Below are positions 50,023 to 60,065 of a stretch of DNA of 64,000 bases, piece after piece. Position 1 is the first letter of the stretch. Every line of letters begins with the position of its first letter. The position numbers and the translations under genes were made by a program. The notes beneath the pieces are model-generated. The model was not told the DNA's origin. It ran no database searches and saw only the letters and a list, made by a program, of their open reading frames with translations. The stretch covers positions 124,001 to 188,000 of the forward strand of contig NZ_VIGX01000006.1 of the NCBI RefSeq assembly GCF_007858475.1, written 5' to 3'. The stretch is from Tsukamurella conjunctivitidis. Lineage in GTDB: Bacteria > Actinomycetota > Actinomycetes > Mycobacteriales > Mycobacteriaceae.

Positions 50023-52199
50023 CCGCAACTCAGGAAGACCTCGTCCCCTCCGCGAGCCAGTCCGGCGTCCACGGCGGCCCCGGCCACAGCGAGCTGGACT
50101 TCCACGCCCTGAACGCGATGCTCAACCTGTACGACAAGGACGGGCGCATCCAGTTCGACAAGGACCGGGAGGCCGCGCGGCAGTACTTCCTGCAGCACGT
50201 CAACCAGAACACGGTCTTCTTCCACAACCTCGACGAGAAGCTCGACTATCTCGTCGAGGAGAACTACTACGAGCCCGAGGTGCTGGACAAGTACAGCCGC
50301 GAGTTCGTCAAGGGACTCTTCGACGCGGCCTACGCCAAGAAGTTCCGGTTCCCCACCTTCCTGGGTGCGTTCAAGTACTACACGAGCTACACGCTGAAGA
50401 CCTTCGACGGCAAGCGCTATCTGGAGCGCTTCGAGGACCGGGTCTGCATGGTCGCCCTCACGCTGGCCGACGGTGACGAGAAGCTCGCCGTCAACCTGGT
50501 GGACGAGATCATCGCCGGCCGGTTCCAGCCCGCCACCCCCACGTTCCTCAACTCGGGCAAGAAGCAGCGCGGCGAGCCCGTGTCCTGCTTCCTGCTGCGC
50601 ATCGAGGACAACATGGAGTCGATCGGCCGCTCCATCAACTCGGCGCTGCAGCTGTCCAAGCGCGGCGGCGGTGTGGCCCTGCTGCTCAGCAACATTCGCG
50701 AGCACGGCGCACCGATCAAGAAGATCGAGAACCAGAGCTCGGGCGTCATCCCGATCATGAAGCTGCTCGAGGATTCGTTCAGCTACGCCAACCAGCTGGG
50801 CGCCCGGCAGGGAGCGGGCGCGGTGTACCTGCACGCGCACCACCCGGACATCTACCGCTTCCTCGACACCAAGCGGGAGAACGCGGACGAGAAGATCCGC
50901 ATCAAGACCCTGTCGCTGGGCGTGGTGATCCCGGACATCACGTTCGAGCTCGCCAAGAACAACGACGACATGTACCTGTTCTCCCCGTATGACGTGGAGC
51001 GCGTGTACGGCGTGCCCTTCGCGGACGTCAACGTGTCCGACAAGTACCACGAGATGGTCGACGACTCGCGGATCCGCAAGACCAAGATCAACGCGCGCGA
51101 GTTCTTCCAGACGCTCGCCGAGCTGCAGTTCGAGTCGGGCTACCCGTACATCATGTACGAGGACACGGTGAACCGCGCGAACCCGATCGCCGGCAAGATC
51201 ACCCACTCCAACCTGTGCAGCGAGATCCTGCAGGTCTCCACCCCGTCGACCTACAACGACGACCTGTCCTACGCCGAGATCGGCAAGGACATCTCCTGCA
51301 ACCTCGGCTCGCTGAACATCGCGAAGACCATGGACAGCCCCGACTTCGGCGCCACCATCGAGACCGCGATCCGCGGACTCACGGCCGTCTCCGATCAGAC
51401 GGACATCAGCTCCGTCCCGTCGATCGAGTACGGCAACAAGCTGAGCCACGCCATCGGCCTGGGGCAGATGAACCTGCACGGCTACCTGGCGCGGGAGCGG
51501 GTCTTCTACGGCTCGGACGAGGGCGTCGACTTCACGAACATCTACTTCTACACGGTGCTGTTCCACGCGATCCGCGCGTCGAACCGCATCGCCCGCGAGC
51601 GCGACCAGTCCTTCGGCGGTTTCGAGAACAGCAAGTACGCCTCGGGCGAGTTCTTCGACAAGTACACCGAGCAGGAGTGGAAGCCGGCCACCGACAAGGT
51701 CGCCGCGCTCTTCGCCGATGCGGAGATCCACATCCCGACGCAGGACGACTGGCGCGAGCTCAAGGCGGATGTGCAGCAGTACGGCCTGTACAACCAGAAC
51801 CTGCAGGCGGTGCCGCCCACCGGCTCGATCAGCTACATCAACCACTCCACGAGCTCGATCCACCCCGTCGCAGCGAAGGTCGAGATCCGCAAGGAGGGCA
51901 AGATCGGCCGCGTGTACTACCCGGCGCCGTACATGGACAACGACAACCTGGAGTACTACCAGGACGCGTACGAGATCGGCTACGAGAAGATCATCGACAC
52001 CTACGCCGCCGCCACACAGCACGTGGACCAGGGCCTGTCGTTGACGCTGTTCTTCAAGGACACCGCCACCACGCGCGATGTGAACCGCGCGCAGATCTAC
52101 GCCTGGCGCAAGGGCATCAAGACCCTCTACTACATCCGCCTGCGGCAGATGGCGCTCGAGGGGACCGAGGTCGAGGGCTGCGTCAGCTGCATGCTCTAG
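50019..52199 (+). CDS. nrdE: Class Ib ribonucleoside-diphosphate reductase, alpha subunit
   Basis: Catalytic subunit that reduces ribonucleoside diphosphates to deoxyribonucleotides, 726 residues. Redox pair Cys190 (GEPVSCFLL) and Cys427 ([10 protein letters not shown]), thiyl-radical Cys400 with Asn398 and Glu402 in SNLCSEIL, and the C-terminal shuttle pair in GCVSCML are all present. There is no N-terminal ATP cone, as expected for class Ib. nrdF, the radical-generating partner, does not follow; a terminator hairpin comes next instead, so nrdF must lie elsewhere. Confidence 0.97.
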   Translation: MTATQEDLVPSASQSGVHGGPGHSELDFHALNAMLNLYDKDGRIQFDKDREAARQYFLQHVNQNTVFFHNLDEKLDYLVEENYYEPEVLDKYSREFVKGLFDAAYAKKFRFPTFLGAFKYYTSYTLKTFDGKRYLERFEDRVCMVALTLADGDEKLAVNLVDEIIAGRFQPATPTFLNSGKKQRGEPVSCFLLRIEDNMESIGRSINSALQLSKRGGGVALLLSNIREHGAPIKKIENQSSGVIPIMKLLEDSFSYANQLGARQGAGAVYLHAHHPDIYRFLDTKRENADEKIRIKTLSLGVVIPDITFELAKNNDDMYLFSPYDVERVYGVPFADVNVSDKYHEMVDDSRIRKTKINAREFFQTLAELQFESGYPYIMYEDTVNRANPIAGKITHSNLCSEILQVSTPSTYNDDLSYAEIGKDISCNLGSLNIAKTMDSPDFGATIETAIRGLTAVSDQTDISSVPSIEYGNKLSHAIGLGQMNLHGYLARERVFYGSDEGVDFTNIYFYTVLFHAIRASNRIARERDQSFGGFENSKYASGEFFDKYTEQEWKPATDKVAALFADAEIHIPTQDDWRELKADVQQYGLYNQNLQAVPPTGSISYINHSTSSIHPVAAKVEIRKEGKIGRVYYPAPYMDNDNLEYYQDAYEIGYEKIIDTYAAATQHVDQGLSLTLFFKDTATTRDVNRAQIYAWRKGIKTLYYIRLRQMALEGTEVEGCVSCML

Positions 52200-52212
52200 G
52201 AGCGACGAACGA

Positions 52213-52247
52213 GAAGCGCCGGTCGGGGGATGCCCGGCCGGCGCTTC
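52213..52247 (+). terminator. Terminator after nrdE
   Basis: A 15-bp stem (52213-52227 with 52233-52247, one G-U pair) and 5-nt loop start 13 nt after the nrdE stop and end the nrdHIE transcript. Confidence 0.8.
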
Positions 52248-52325
52248 GTCGTTCCGCCGCCGGACGGTGTCGCTCACCAGGGGCGACGACGGGCGGGCAC
52301 TGTGAAGACGGATAGAATCCATCCC

Positions 52326-52760
52326 ATGAAACCGTGGCTGATCCGTGGCATCGCCCTCGCGGCGGTGCAGGTCGTCGTGCGCTCCGTGCTGGCCTGGGGC
52401 ATCGTGGCCTTCCCGACGCAGGGGACGGCGCAGCGATTCGCCGCGGTCGCGGTCGTGATGGCCGTGGCCATCGTCTTCGGTGGCTACGACGGACTCACCG
52501 ACGCACGCGCGAACCCGGTCGCGGAGCAGGGAATCGACCTCGTGGGCCGCTGGTTCAAGGCGGCGCTCTTCGCCGGGGTGGTCTCCGGCGCGGTGTGCTG
52601 GGCGGTCGGTACCTGGCTGCTGCCGGGAATCGGACAGGGCTCGTTGCCCTTCGAGTTGGTCATCGGGGCGTGCTTCACCGCGCTGCTCATCGTGATCCCC
52701 GCGTCCCTCGGCACCGTCGTCGGGCGACGACTGGCCGCGAAGCGTCCCGCCACCGCCTGA
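52326..52760 (+). CDS. Small four-helix membrane protein (B-4DMT transporter-like)
   Basis: A 144-residue integral membrane protein with four hydrophobic segments (about 8-28, 38-56, 80-100, 108-130). MKPWLIRGIALAAVQVVVRSVL resembles the actinobacterial B-4DMT family as I remember it; function is unknown. The ATG has a -10 hexamer TAGAAT (52313-52318) 7 nt upstream and no ribosome-binding site, indicating a leaderless message. It converges with the mce operon, ending 9 bp from its last gene. Confidence 0.7.
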   Translation: MKPWLIRGIALAAVQVVVRSVLAWGIVAFPTQGTAQRFAAVAVVMAVAIVFGGYDGLTDARANPVAEQGIDLVGRWFKAALFAGVVSGAVCWAVGTWLLPGIGQGSLPFELVIGACFTALLIVIPASLGTVVGRRLAAKRPATA

Positions 52761-52769
52761 TCGGCGTCC

Positions 52770-53546
52770 CTACAGCGGCGTGATCGAGCTGACCTTCCAC
52801 GTCCCGTCGAAGCGGTCGAGCACGAACTTCATCGGCGACTGCATCGTCGCGAAGGGCACGCCCTGCGTCGACACCTGCTGGCGCACGTTGAGCAGCACCT
52901 CGGCGTGACCCGGCCGCGCGAGGGAGACACCTGCGGTGAGGTCGCCGTCGTCGACCTTGACCTTCACGTCCTGCAGCGCGCCGGCGGTCTGGGTGATCGC
53001 CGTGCGGAGCTTCTTCGCCTCCGTGATCATGCCCGGCGTCAGCACCGCGTCGAGTCGCTTCTCCCACGGGCCGAGGTCGTTCATGTCGATCGTGTAGATG
53101 TCCTTCGCGGCCTGCTTCGCGACCGACGTGACCTGCGTCGTCAGTGCGGTGTCCACGAAGGCGCGATTGTCCACCGCGGCCGCCCACGGCCGGAGCCACG
53201 CGACGAGGGCCGCGAGGACCAGGATCGCCACCGCTGCAGCTCCGATCGCGAGCGGGATGCGGTTCGAGGTGGCCGCGGGCGTCGGGACGGCGTCCTTGGG
53301 CGACGTCTCCGCGGCCGCCGTCGCCGTCGCGTCGGTGCGATCCGTCGCACGAGAGGGCGCCCCGTCGGCCGCGCCGGTGTCACCCTCGGGTGGTGTCGCG
53401 GTGGCGGGGCGGCGGAGCGATGTCCCGCGCGCGACGGGGCGTCGCTTCGTCGTGGGGGACTGCGCGTCGATATCGGCCTTGTCCGGGGACGGCGGGGGTG
53501 AGGCCTCGGTGGGCTCGGTGCTCTCCGGCTTCGCGTCGTCGGTCAT
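52770..53546 (-). CDS. Mce-associated membrane protein
   Basis: Last gene of the mce operon, 258 residues. A long disordered N-terminus rich in Pro, Thr, Ala and charged residues (1-105) is followed by one membrane segment (about 108-128, LAIGAAAVAILVLAALVAWL) and an extracytoplasmic domain of about 130 residues ending in FDGTWKVSSITPL, the usual end of Mce-associated (Mas) proteins. Mas proteins are thought to stabilise or assist the Mce transporter. It overlaps the upstream gene by 4 nt. Confidence 0.85.
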   Translation of the reverse strand: MTDDAKPESTEPTEASPPPSPDKADIDAQSPTTKRRPVARGTSLRRPATATPPEGDTGAADGAPSRATDRTDATATAAAETSPKDAVPTPAATSNRIPLAIGAAAVAILVLAALVAWLRPWAAAVDNRAFVDTALTTQVTSVAKQAAKDIYTIDMNDLGPWEKRLDAVLTPGMITEAKKLRTAITQTAGALQDVKVKVDDGDLTAGVSLARPGHAEVLLNVRQQVSTQGVPFATMQSPMKFVLDRFDGTWKVSSITPL

Positions 53547-54214
53547 GGCGTGCCTCCTTCGCTCGGCGCCGGAGCGGCCGTCGACGGGTCGGCGGTCGGG
53601 GGTGCGGGCGCAGGCGACTGCGGCGCGCCGGTCGTCGCCTCGGGGGCGGCGCCGGTCGCGGGCTGCGACGGGTCGGCGGGACCGATGGCGGCGCGCTCCT
53701 GGAGGGGCTGCATCCCCGACGCCTTCCAGGCGCCGTCGACCCTGGTCATCGACATGACATAGGTCCAGCGGTACGCGTTGTCGGCCTGCTTCCCGTTCTC
53801 GGACTGGCGGACCACGAGGTACACCAGCACCTTCGCGGCGCCGCCGTCCTCGTCGAACTCGATCGGCGCGGCCGAGGCGACCACGGGGTCCGTCTGCAGG
53901 GCGACGCCCGTGTACTGCTTCAGCATGTCCTCGGTGGAGACCCGCTCGCGCTCGTCCCAGTCCTTCCGCAGGTCGCCGGTCATCGCTTCGCCCATGCGGC
54001 GCAGCGTGCCGTCGACGTCCTTGGTGTCGATCTTCTGGATGTCGATGACGGACTGACGGGCCCCGTCGACGGCGGCATCGCGTGCGGCGGCGCGCTCGTG
54101 ATCCGTGTGCCGGCCCCACCAGTTCACGCCCACGACGACGGCCACGATCACGGCGATCGCGAGGAGGACGAGGGCCAGGGCGAGGGGTTTGCGGTCGGCG
54201 GCGGGCTGCGTCAC
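53543..54214 (-). CDS. Mce-associated membrane protein
   Basis: Second Mas-type protein, 223 residues: membrane segment near the N-terminus (about 11-31, LALALVLLAIAVIVAVVVGV), then the Mas domain (QSVIDIQKIDTKDVDGTLRRM, TGDLRKDWDER, VYLVVRQSENGKQADNAYRWTYVMSMTRVDGAWK) and a Pro/Ala/Thr-rich tail after residue 175. It resembles its downstream neighbour in layout. It overlaps mceF and the following gene by 4 nt each. Confidence 0.87.
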   Translation of the reverse strand: MTQPAADRKPLALALVLLAIAVIVAVVVGVNWWGRHTDHERAAARDAAVDGARQSVIDIQKIDTKDVDGTLRRMGEAMTGDLRKDWDERERVSTEDMLKQYTGVALQTDPVVASAAPIEFDEDGGAAKVLVYLVVRQSENGKQADNAYRWTYVMSMTRVDGAWKASGMQPLQERAAIGPADPSQPATGAAPEATTGAPQSPAPAPPTADPSTAAPAPSEGGTP

Positions 54215-55473
54215 TTCGGGTGCCCTCCCAGGATCGTGGCGGCGGCCTGCGCGACGGGGCCGAGGTCGAGACGGTCCGGCGCGATCACCTTCGGCTTGCC
54301 GTCCCAGGGCTGCGGGACGCGCGGATCGGCGTAGCGGGCCCGATCCGCGCTGCGGACGCCGGTGGGGTTGCCCTGCGGCACATCACAACCGACCTGCGTG
54401 TTGAACGGGAACGGATCCCGGTTGATGTCGAAATCCGGGTTCTGCTTCTTGATCGCGTCGATCATCTTCTGCGTCGATTCGTAGCCGACGGTGCACGCCG
54501 GAGGATTGTTCACTTCGAGGACCACACCGTAGTGCAGCAGACCGTCGCCCGGCGAGGTGGCGAAAGCGCCGGACGCGATCATCGGGAACAGGATCAGGAT
54601 CTGCTTGAGGTTGGGCGCCACGGGGTCGACGGCCGTCAGCTGCGCCGCCAGATCGTGCACGACCTTCGTGAGGTCACCGCCGGACTGCTGGACCAGCGCA
54701 CTGAGCTGCGTCGCCGACAGGTTGCCGGTCTGGAGCAGCTTGCGCAGGTCGGGATCGCTGTTCGCCAGGGTCGCGGTGACCACCGTGAGGCTGTCCGCCC
54801 ACTGTCGGATGGCCGAGGACTGCTCGGCCTGCGTCGCGAGCGCGGTGCGGCCGTTGGTGATGAGCGAGAGCGTCGGATCGAGCGTGTCGCTCCCGGTCTG
54901 CGCGAGGCGCGACAGCGATTCGACGAGGGCCCGAAGGTTCTGCCCGTTGCCGCCGAGCGCCACCGACAGCTCGGTGACCACCGTGTTGAGCTTCGCCGGA
55001 TCGACGGACTCGCTGAGCACCGTGACGTGCTTGAGGAAATCCTCGATCGGCTCCTGGACCCGGGTGTCCCGGATGACGGCGCCGTCCGCCAGCACGGTCT
55101 TCGACGGTGTGCCGCCCTCCGGCAGCTTCTTCGGCACGAGGTCGAGGTACTGCTCGCCGATCGACGAGCGCTCGGCCACGACGGCCTGGACGTCATCGGG
55201 CACCGACGGCCGGCTCTTGTCGAGCTGCAGGTCCACCTGCACGCCGTCGGGGACGAGGTGCAGTTGCCCGACCCGGCCGACGGGCGTGCCGCGGTAGGTG
55301 ACCTCGGCGTTGGTGAAGATGCCGCCGGAGTCCTTGAGCATGACCTTGACGGTGTAGACGCCGAATCCGAGCATCTTGTCGATGCGGGCGTACTGGGCAC
55401 CGACGAAGGCGATGCCCACCACGGCCAGGACGGCGAAGACCAACAGCTGGCGCCGCTGCAGCTTGGGGATCAT
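54211..55473 (-). CDS. Mce family protein, MceF position
   Basis: Substrate-tunnel subunit of an Mce lipid importer, 420 residues. One N-terminal membrane anchor (about 10-27) precedes the MCE/MlaD domain (about 35-115: YTVKVMLKDSGGIFTNAEVTYRGTPVGRVG), a long helical region (about 130-300) and a tail with two Cys (PPACTVGYES, QVGCDVP). It is sixth in the mceA-F series by order. Sequence alone does not say which of the mce1-mce4 classes this operon belongs to. Confidence 0.92.
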   Translation of the reverse strand: MIPKLQRRQLLVFAVLAVVGIAFVGAQYARIDKMLGFGVYTVKVMLKDSGGIFTNAEVTYRGTPVGRVGQLHLVPDGVQVDLQLDKSRPSVPDDVQAVVAERSSIGEQYLDLVPKKLPEGGTPSKTVLADGAVIRDTRVQEPIEDFLKHVTVLSESVDPAKLNTVVTELSVALGGNGQNLRALVESLSRLAQTGSDTLDPTLSLITNGRTALATQAEQSSAIRQWADSLTVVTATLANSDPDLRKLLQTGNLSATQLSALVQQSGGDLTKVVHDLAAQLTAVDPVAPNLKQILILFPMIASGAFATSPGDGLLHYGVVLEVNNPPACTVGYESTQKMIDAIKKQNPDFDINRDPFPFNTQVGCDVPQGNPTGVRSADRARYADPRVPQPWDGKPKVIAPDRLDLGPVAQAAATILGGHPK

Positions 55474-56546
55474 CGCGTGCCTCCCTGCGTGGTGGTCGTC
55501 GCCCGACCGGAGCCGGGACCGTACTTCGGGGTGACCGGGGTCGGGGGACCGGCACCCGCGCCGAGAGCCTCGAGCTGGTTGATCAGGCGGGTGTCGAGCG
55601 AGATGAACAGGTTCATCGAATCGCCCTTGATCGCGTCGACACCGGCGTCCGGGAACGGGAAGGTGGCGATGAACGGGAGGGCCGTGACGATGTCGTCTGC
55701 CGCGCCGGCGAGCGCGCGGAGCGTGGGACGCAGCGAGAGCAGGTCCTCGATGAGTTCCTTCTGCGACTTCGACAGCACCTCCGTCCCGACCTTGCCGAGC
55801 CGGTCGAGCTGCTTGATCATTTCGATGATCTCGGGCCGTTGTTCGTTGAGGACCGCCGTGCCGCGCGGCAGCTCCGCGAGGATCCGGCTGATCTGCACGG
55901 TCTGGTTCGCGGCGCGTTCGGACAGCTTCGCGACGCCGTCGATCGCGGCCGTGATGTCCGAGCGCTGCTTGTTCAGCCCCGCGATAAGGCGGTCGGTCTG
56001 CGTGATGAGCGAGCGCACGCGCTGCGGGTTGCTCGTCGCCGTGTTGATCTCGTCGACGATGGGCTTGAGCTTGCCCACGCCGCCGTCGTTGAGCACCAGG
56101 GAGAGGACGCCGAGCACCTGCTCGATGGACGCGTTCGTCTTGTTCGCCGCGGCCCGGAGGGTCGCGCCGCTCTGCAGGGCGGCACCGTCGGATCCGCCGG
56201 AGGAGACGAGCGTGACGTACTTCTCGCCCAACAGGTTCGACTGCTCGATCGCGGCTCTGCTGTCGGCGGGCACCTTCACCCCGTCGCGCACCTTGACCAC
56301 GACGTCTGCGGTCCACCCGTCCTCCGCGAGGCCGATCGATTCGACCTTGCCGACCGTGGCGCCGCCGATCCGCACCGAGGACTCGGGCACGAGGTCCATC
56401 ACGTTCTCGAACTGCAGGTGGAGCGTCGTCGGGTGCGCGCCGAGCGCGGGGCCGCCGGGCAGTGGCACCGAGTAGATGCCGCCGCAGGCCGTGAGCAGGA
56501 CCGAGGTCATCGCCAGCGCGCCGCCGGCCAGGAGCCGCCGCGTCAT
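55470..56546 (-). CDS. Mce family lipoprotein, MceE position
   Basis: A 358-residue lipoprotein of the Lpr/MceE type. The signal ends in SVLLTACGG, with the Cys as lipid anchor, unlike the membrane helices of its neighbours. The MCE domain (about 40-120: LHLQFENVMDLVPESSVRIGGATVGKVESI) and a helical region follow. It is fifth in the series, with 4-nt overlaps on both sides. Having the only lipobox at this position is the standard arrangement. Confidence 0.92.
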   Translation of the reverse strand: MTRRLLAGGALAMTSVLLTACGGIYSVPLPGGPALGAHPTTLHLQFENVMDLVPESSVRIGGATVGKVESIGLAEDGWTADVVVKVRDGVKVPADSRAAIEQSNLLGEKYVTLVSSGGSDGAALQSGATLRAAANKTNASIEQVLGVLSLVLNDGGVGKLKPIVDEINTATSNPQRVRSLITQTDRLIAGLNKQRSDITAAIDGVAKLSERAANQTVQISRILAELPRGTAVLNEQRPEIIEMIKQLDRLGKVGTEVLSKSQKELIEDLLSLRPTLRALAGAADDIVTALPFIATFPFPDAGVDAIKGDSMNLFISLDTRLINQLEALGAGAGPPTPVTPKYGPGSGRATTTTQGGTR

Positions 56547-57931
56547 CGTGCGCCTCCCGACGTCGACGGAGCGGCGGGCTTCGCGGAACCGCTCGGGGCC
56601 GGCTTCGCCGGCGTGCCGTGGGCGACCGAGGTGCTGGGCGCGGCCGCGGTGGTCGACGGCCCCGTGCCCGCCGGGGTCGGCGGGAGCACACCGTCGACCG
56701 ACGGTGCCGTGCGCCCGGGCACCGTGCCGGGCACCGAGCCGCGCTGCAGGTTGGCGCCGGAGAGGATGCCGAGCGGCAGGTTCAGCGAGGGCACCCGCAC
56801 GCCGTCGGTGATCTGCTTGGCGATGTTGGTGCACTGCGAGAGCAGCGGGCCGAGCGTCGTCGTGATCTGCGCGAACTGCGGGTTGCCGGGCATGAGCTTG
56901 CCGAGGTCGGCGAGCTTGCACGCCGTGCCGAGGGGGTCCTGCAGGTCGGGGAGGTTGGGGCGCAGGGTCAGCGTTCCGGAGTCGGGGTCGTAGGCCTGGT
57001 CCAGGTTGCTCGCGGCGACGGGCAGGTAGGAGAGGATCTGCGCCTGTGCGGTCTTCGTGTCGTTGAGCACCTTCGTGATCTCGGTGAGACCGTGCACGTT
57101 CGAGCTCAGTGCGTCGCGATTGTCCCGGACGAAGGCGCCCACGTCGCCGAGGGCGGTCGCCAGGAGGTTCAGCGCCTTCGTGAAGTCGTCGCGTTCGCCG
57201 GCGAGGTATTTCGTGAGGTCCGCGAGCTGGGTGTTGAAGGTGCGCACCTGCTTGTCGTTCTCGGCGAGCATGGTGACGAAGGTGTTGAGCCCCTTGACGG
57301 TCGCCGCGATGTTGTCGCGGGAGTTCGACAGGGTCGTGCTCGCCTTCGACAGGCCGGCGATGGCATCGGCCATCGCCTGGCCGTTGCCCGCGAGGTTCTC
57401 GGCGGAGACGTCGAGCAGGTCGGTCAGCGCGCCCTGTTCGCCCGGCTTCGCCTTGTTCGCGCCCTCGGGGCCGAGGGCCTGGGCGAGCGTGCTGATCGAC
57501 GCGTACACCTGGTCGATCTCGACCGGTGTCATCGTGTGGTCCTGGTTCACGACGGCGCCGCTGCTCGCGGTGGGGCCGTCGGTGTAGACGGGCAGGAGCT
57601 GGACGTAGCGGTCCGAGATGACCGACGGGGTGACCTGCGCGGCCCAGAGATCCTTGGGCAGCTTCACCCCTCGATTCACCTGCAGCTGCACCCGGACGCG
57701 GTCGCGTTCGGGCGTGACCTCGTCGATCTCGCCGACCTTGACTCCGAGGATGCGCACGTCCGAGCCGGCGTAGATGCCCACGCCGCGGTCGAAGTACGCG
57801 GTGACGCGGGTGGCGCCCATCGTGCGCACCAACCACCAGCCGCAGCTCGCGATGACGACGACCGCCACCAGCGCGGCCGCGGCGTAGGCGAGGCGGCGCG
57901 GGGTCAGGCCGAACTTCTCGAGGCTCGTCAT
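56543..57931 (-). CDS. Mce family protein, MceD position
   Basis: A 462-residue Mce subunit: membrane anchor (about 15-35), MCE domain (about 40-120: RVTAYFDRGVGIYAGSDVRILGVKVGEIDEV), a long helical needle region (about 145-330) and a Pro/Ser/Ala-rich C-terminal tail of about 70 residues typical of MceC/MceD proteins. A Cys pair (LGTACKLADL, LSQCTNIAK) lies before the tail. Overlaps mceC and mceE by 4 nt. Confidence 0.92.
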   Translation of the reverse strand: MTSLEKFGLTPRRLAYAAAALVAVVVIASCGWWLVRTMGATRVTAYFDRGVGIYAGSDVRILGVKVGEIDEVTPERDRVRVQLQVNRGVKLPKDLWAAQVTPSVISDRYVQLLPVYTDGPTASSGAVVNQDHTMTPVEIDQVYASISTLAQALGPEGANKAKPGEQGALTDLLDVSAENLAGNGQAMADAIAGLSKASTTLSNSRDNIAATVKGLNTFVTMLAENDKQVRTFNTQLADLTKYLAGERDDFTKALNLLATALGDVGAFVRDNRDALSSNVHGLTEITKVLNDTKTAQAQILSYLPVAASNLDQAYDPDSGTLTLRPNLPDLQDPLGTACKLADLGKLMPGNPQFAQITTTLGPLLSQCTNIAKQITDGVRVPSLNLPLGILSGANLQRGSVPGTVPGRTAPSVDGVLPPTPAGTGPSTTAAAPSTSVAHGTPAKPAPSGSAKPAAPSTSGGAR

Positions 57932-58977
57932 TTCTGGCCTCCGTTGGTCAGGAAGTCCGTGCGGATCGGAGGGCGGCTGCCGGGGATCACCGGCAGACCG
58001 GGCGGCGTGAGGTTGGTGACCACCGACTCCTGCCACCGGCCGTTGCCGAAGACGTTGCTGTAGACCTTGTAGAACGGCGCGAGGAGCGTGATCGTGCTCT
58101 CCAAGCCCTTCTTGTTGTCCTGCAGCAACTGCACCACCTGGCGCAGCGAGGTGAGCGCCGGACCGATCTGCTTCTCGTTGTCTCGCACGATGCCGGTGAG
58201 CGTCGTCGAGAGCGACTGCGTGGTCTCGAGCAGCCGCGAGATGTCGTCCTGGCGCTGGTTCAGGGTGGTGAGGAGCGCTCCCGCGTCGCCGATCAGCTTG
58301 CGGAAGTTCTCCGTGCGGTCCGCCAGCAGCTTCGAGGTCTTGCCGGTCTCGGCCAGCAGGCGCTGCAGGTCCTCGTCGCGCTTGTTGATCGTCTCGGACA
58401 GCCGGGTGATGCCGGTGAGCGATTCACGGACGTTCGGCGGCGTCTCGCGGAAGGCGTCCGCGAGGGTGTGCATACTCTGCGCGAGCCGCTTCGTGTCCGT
58501 CTTGTCGATGGTGCTGGACGCGTCGGAGACGGCGGCCACCACGTCGTACGGGGAGGTGGTGTCGGTGATCGTGTGCTTCGGGTCCAGGCGGTTCGCGCCG
58601 CGGGGGTCCAGGGCCAGGTACTTCTGGCCGAGGACCGTCTTGATCTGAATGCTCGCGGACGTGTTGTCGCCGAGCCAGACGTCCTTGGCGCGGAACTTCA
58701 CCCGTGCCTTCGCGGCCTTGAGGTCGAGGTCGACGGACTGGACGGTGCCGACCTTGACCCCGGCGACGCGGACCTCGTTGCTCGGCAGCAGGCCGGCGGC
58801 CTCGCTGAACAGCGCGGTGTACGTGGTTCCCGCGCCGATCAGGGGGAGGCGGTCGATGAAGAACGCCGAGGCCGTCGCCATCAGCAGCAGGACGATGCCC
58901 ATCGCGCCGGTCTGGATCGGGGAACGACGTTGCCCGCGTCGGCGTTCGCCGGTGGAGGTCGTGGAGGAGTGGGTCAT
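57928..58977 (-). CDS. Mce family protein, MceC position
   Basis: A 349-residue Mce subunit: a basic, Ser/Thr-rich head (1-22), one membrane segment (about 24-42), the MCE domain (about 50-130: YTALFSEAAGLLPSNEVRVAGVKVGTVQSV) and a helical region rich in Leu/Thr/Gln (about 150-300). The long Pro-rich tail often found at this position is absent; the protein ends soon after the helices. Overlaps mceB and mceD by 4 nt. Confidence 0.92.
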   Translation of the reverse strand: MTHSSTTSTGERRRGQRRSPIQTGAMGIVLLLMATASAFFIDRLPLIGAGTTYTALFSEAAGLLPSNEVRVAGVKVGTVQSVDLDLKAAKARVKFRAKDVWLGDNTSASIQIKTVLGQKYLALDPRGANRLDPKHTITDTTSPYDVVAAVSDASSTIDKTDTKRLAQSMHTLADAFRETPPNVRESLTGITRLSETINKRDEDLQRLLAETGKTSKLLADRTENFRKLIGDAGALLTTLNQRQDDISRLLETTQSLSTTLTGIVRDNEKQIGPALTSLRQVVQLLQDNKKGLESTITLLAPFYKVYSNVFGNGRWQESVVTNLTPPGLPVIPGSRPPIRTDFLTNGGQK

Positions 58978-60065
58978 CGCGGATTCCCGTCCCGGTAGCA
59001 CCGCGTGGCGGTGTTGGTGTACACGGGCTGGTTCACCGACGGGACGTCGATCGCCAGCGAGAGCCGGTCCCCCTTGCCGGTGCCCGCCACCAGATCGACG
59101 CCGCACAGGTAGAACTGGAACCAGCCGCCGAAGGACGCGAGACGACCGACGGCCTCGATCTTCCCCGGGAGGAAGTTCAGAGTGTGGGCGACGTCGGCGC
59201 TGCGCCCGTTGAGCTTGTCGGTGAGCGCCTTCAGGCCCGCGATGTCGTCCTTGATCGCGCCGCGCGTGGGCGTGAGGATCGACTCGGTCACCGTCGTCAG
59301 CTGCGCCAGCGAGCCGAGCGACGAGCCGATCGCGCCCCGGTCCTGCGACAGCCCCGTCACGAGCTGCTGTGTGGTGGTCAGCAGGTCGGTGAACTGCTTG
59401 TCGCGCTCGTTGATCGTGCCCAGCACCCTGGTTAGGTTCGTGATCAGCTCGCCGATCACGCGGTCCTTGTCGGCGATGGTGTTGGTCAGCGACGCGGTGT
59501 TCACCAGCAGGTCGTTCACCGTGCCGCCCTGGCCCTGGAAGACGGTGATGATGCGGTTCGCGAGCGTGTTCACGTCGTCGGCGGTGAGCTGCTTGAACAG
59601 CGGCCGGAACCCGTTGAACAGGTCGGTGAGGTTCACCGCCGGCCGGGTGCGCTCGATCGGGATGGTGTCGCCGGGCTTGTACGGCGAGGTGCGCGCGGCG
59701 CCGCGCGCGGGTTCGTCGTCGGTGGGGCTCTGCAGCAGTTCCAGGTAGCGCTGGCCGACGAGGTTCTTCAGCCGCAGCGCCGCGGTCGCCGTACCGGGGA
59801 TGGAGTCGCGGTCGGTGAGGGTGAAGGCCACGTCCGCCTGGCCCCGATCGTGGATCGTCACGTCCTTGACCTGGCCGACGCGGACGCCCGCGATCCGCAC
59901 GTCGTCGCCGGACTGGACCATCGTCGCATCGGAGAAGATCGCGTGGTACGCCCGCGAGAAGGACAGGTCGCTCTGCGCGATCGACGAACCGAGGACGCCC
60001 GTCGCCGCCGCCGTGATCACGGCGAAGGCGATCAGTTTGAGCAGCGGACCGGTGATGGGTTTCAT
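58974..60065 (-). CDS. Mce family protein, MceB position
   Basis: A 363-residue Mce subunit: membrane anchor (about 7-27), MCE domain (about 35-120: FSRAYHAIFSDATMVQSGDDVRIAGVRVGQVKDV), helical region (about 150-300) and a short C-terminal segment with two Cys (FYLCGVDLV, ATRCYRDG). Length is normal for MceB. It overlaps mceA and mceC by 4 nt. Confidence 0.93.
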   Translation of the reverse strand: MKPITGPLLKLIAFAVITAAATGVLGSSIAQSDLSFSRAYHAIFSDATMVQSGDDVRIAGVRVGQVKDVTIHDRGQADVAFTLTDRDSIPGTATAALRLKNLVGQRYLELLQSPTDDEPARGAARTSPYKPGDTIPIERTRPAVNLTDLFNGFRPLFKQLTADDVNTLANRIITVFQGQGGTVNDLLVNTASLTNTIADKDRVIGELITNLTRVLGTINERDKQFTDLLTTTQQLVTGLSQDRGAIGSSLGSLAQLTTVTESILTPTRGAIKDDIAGLKALTDKLNGRSADVAHTLNFLPGKIEAVGRLASFGGWFQFYLCGVDLVAGTGKGDRLSLAIDVPSVNQPVYTNTATRCYRDGNPR

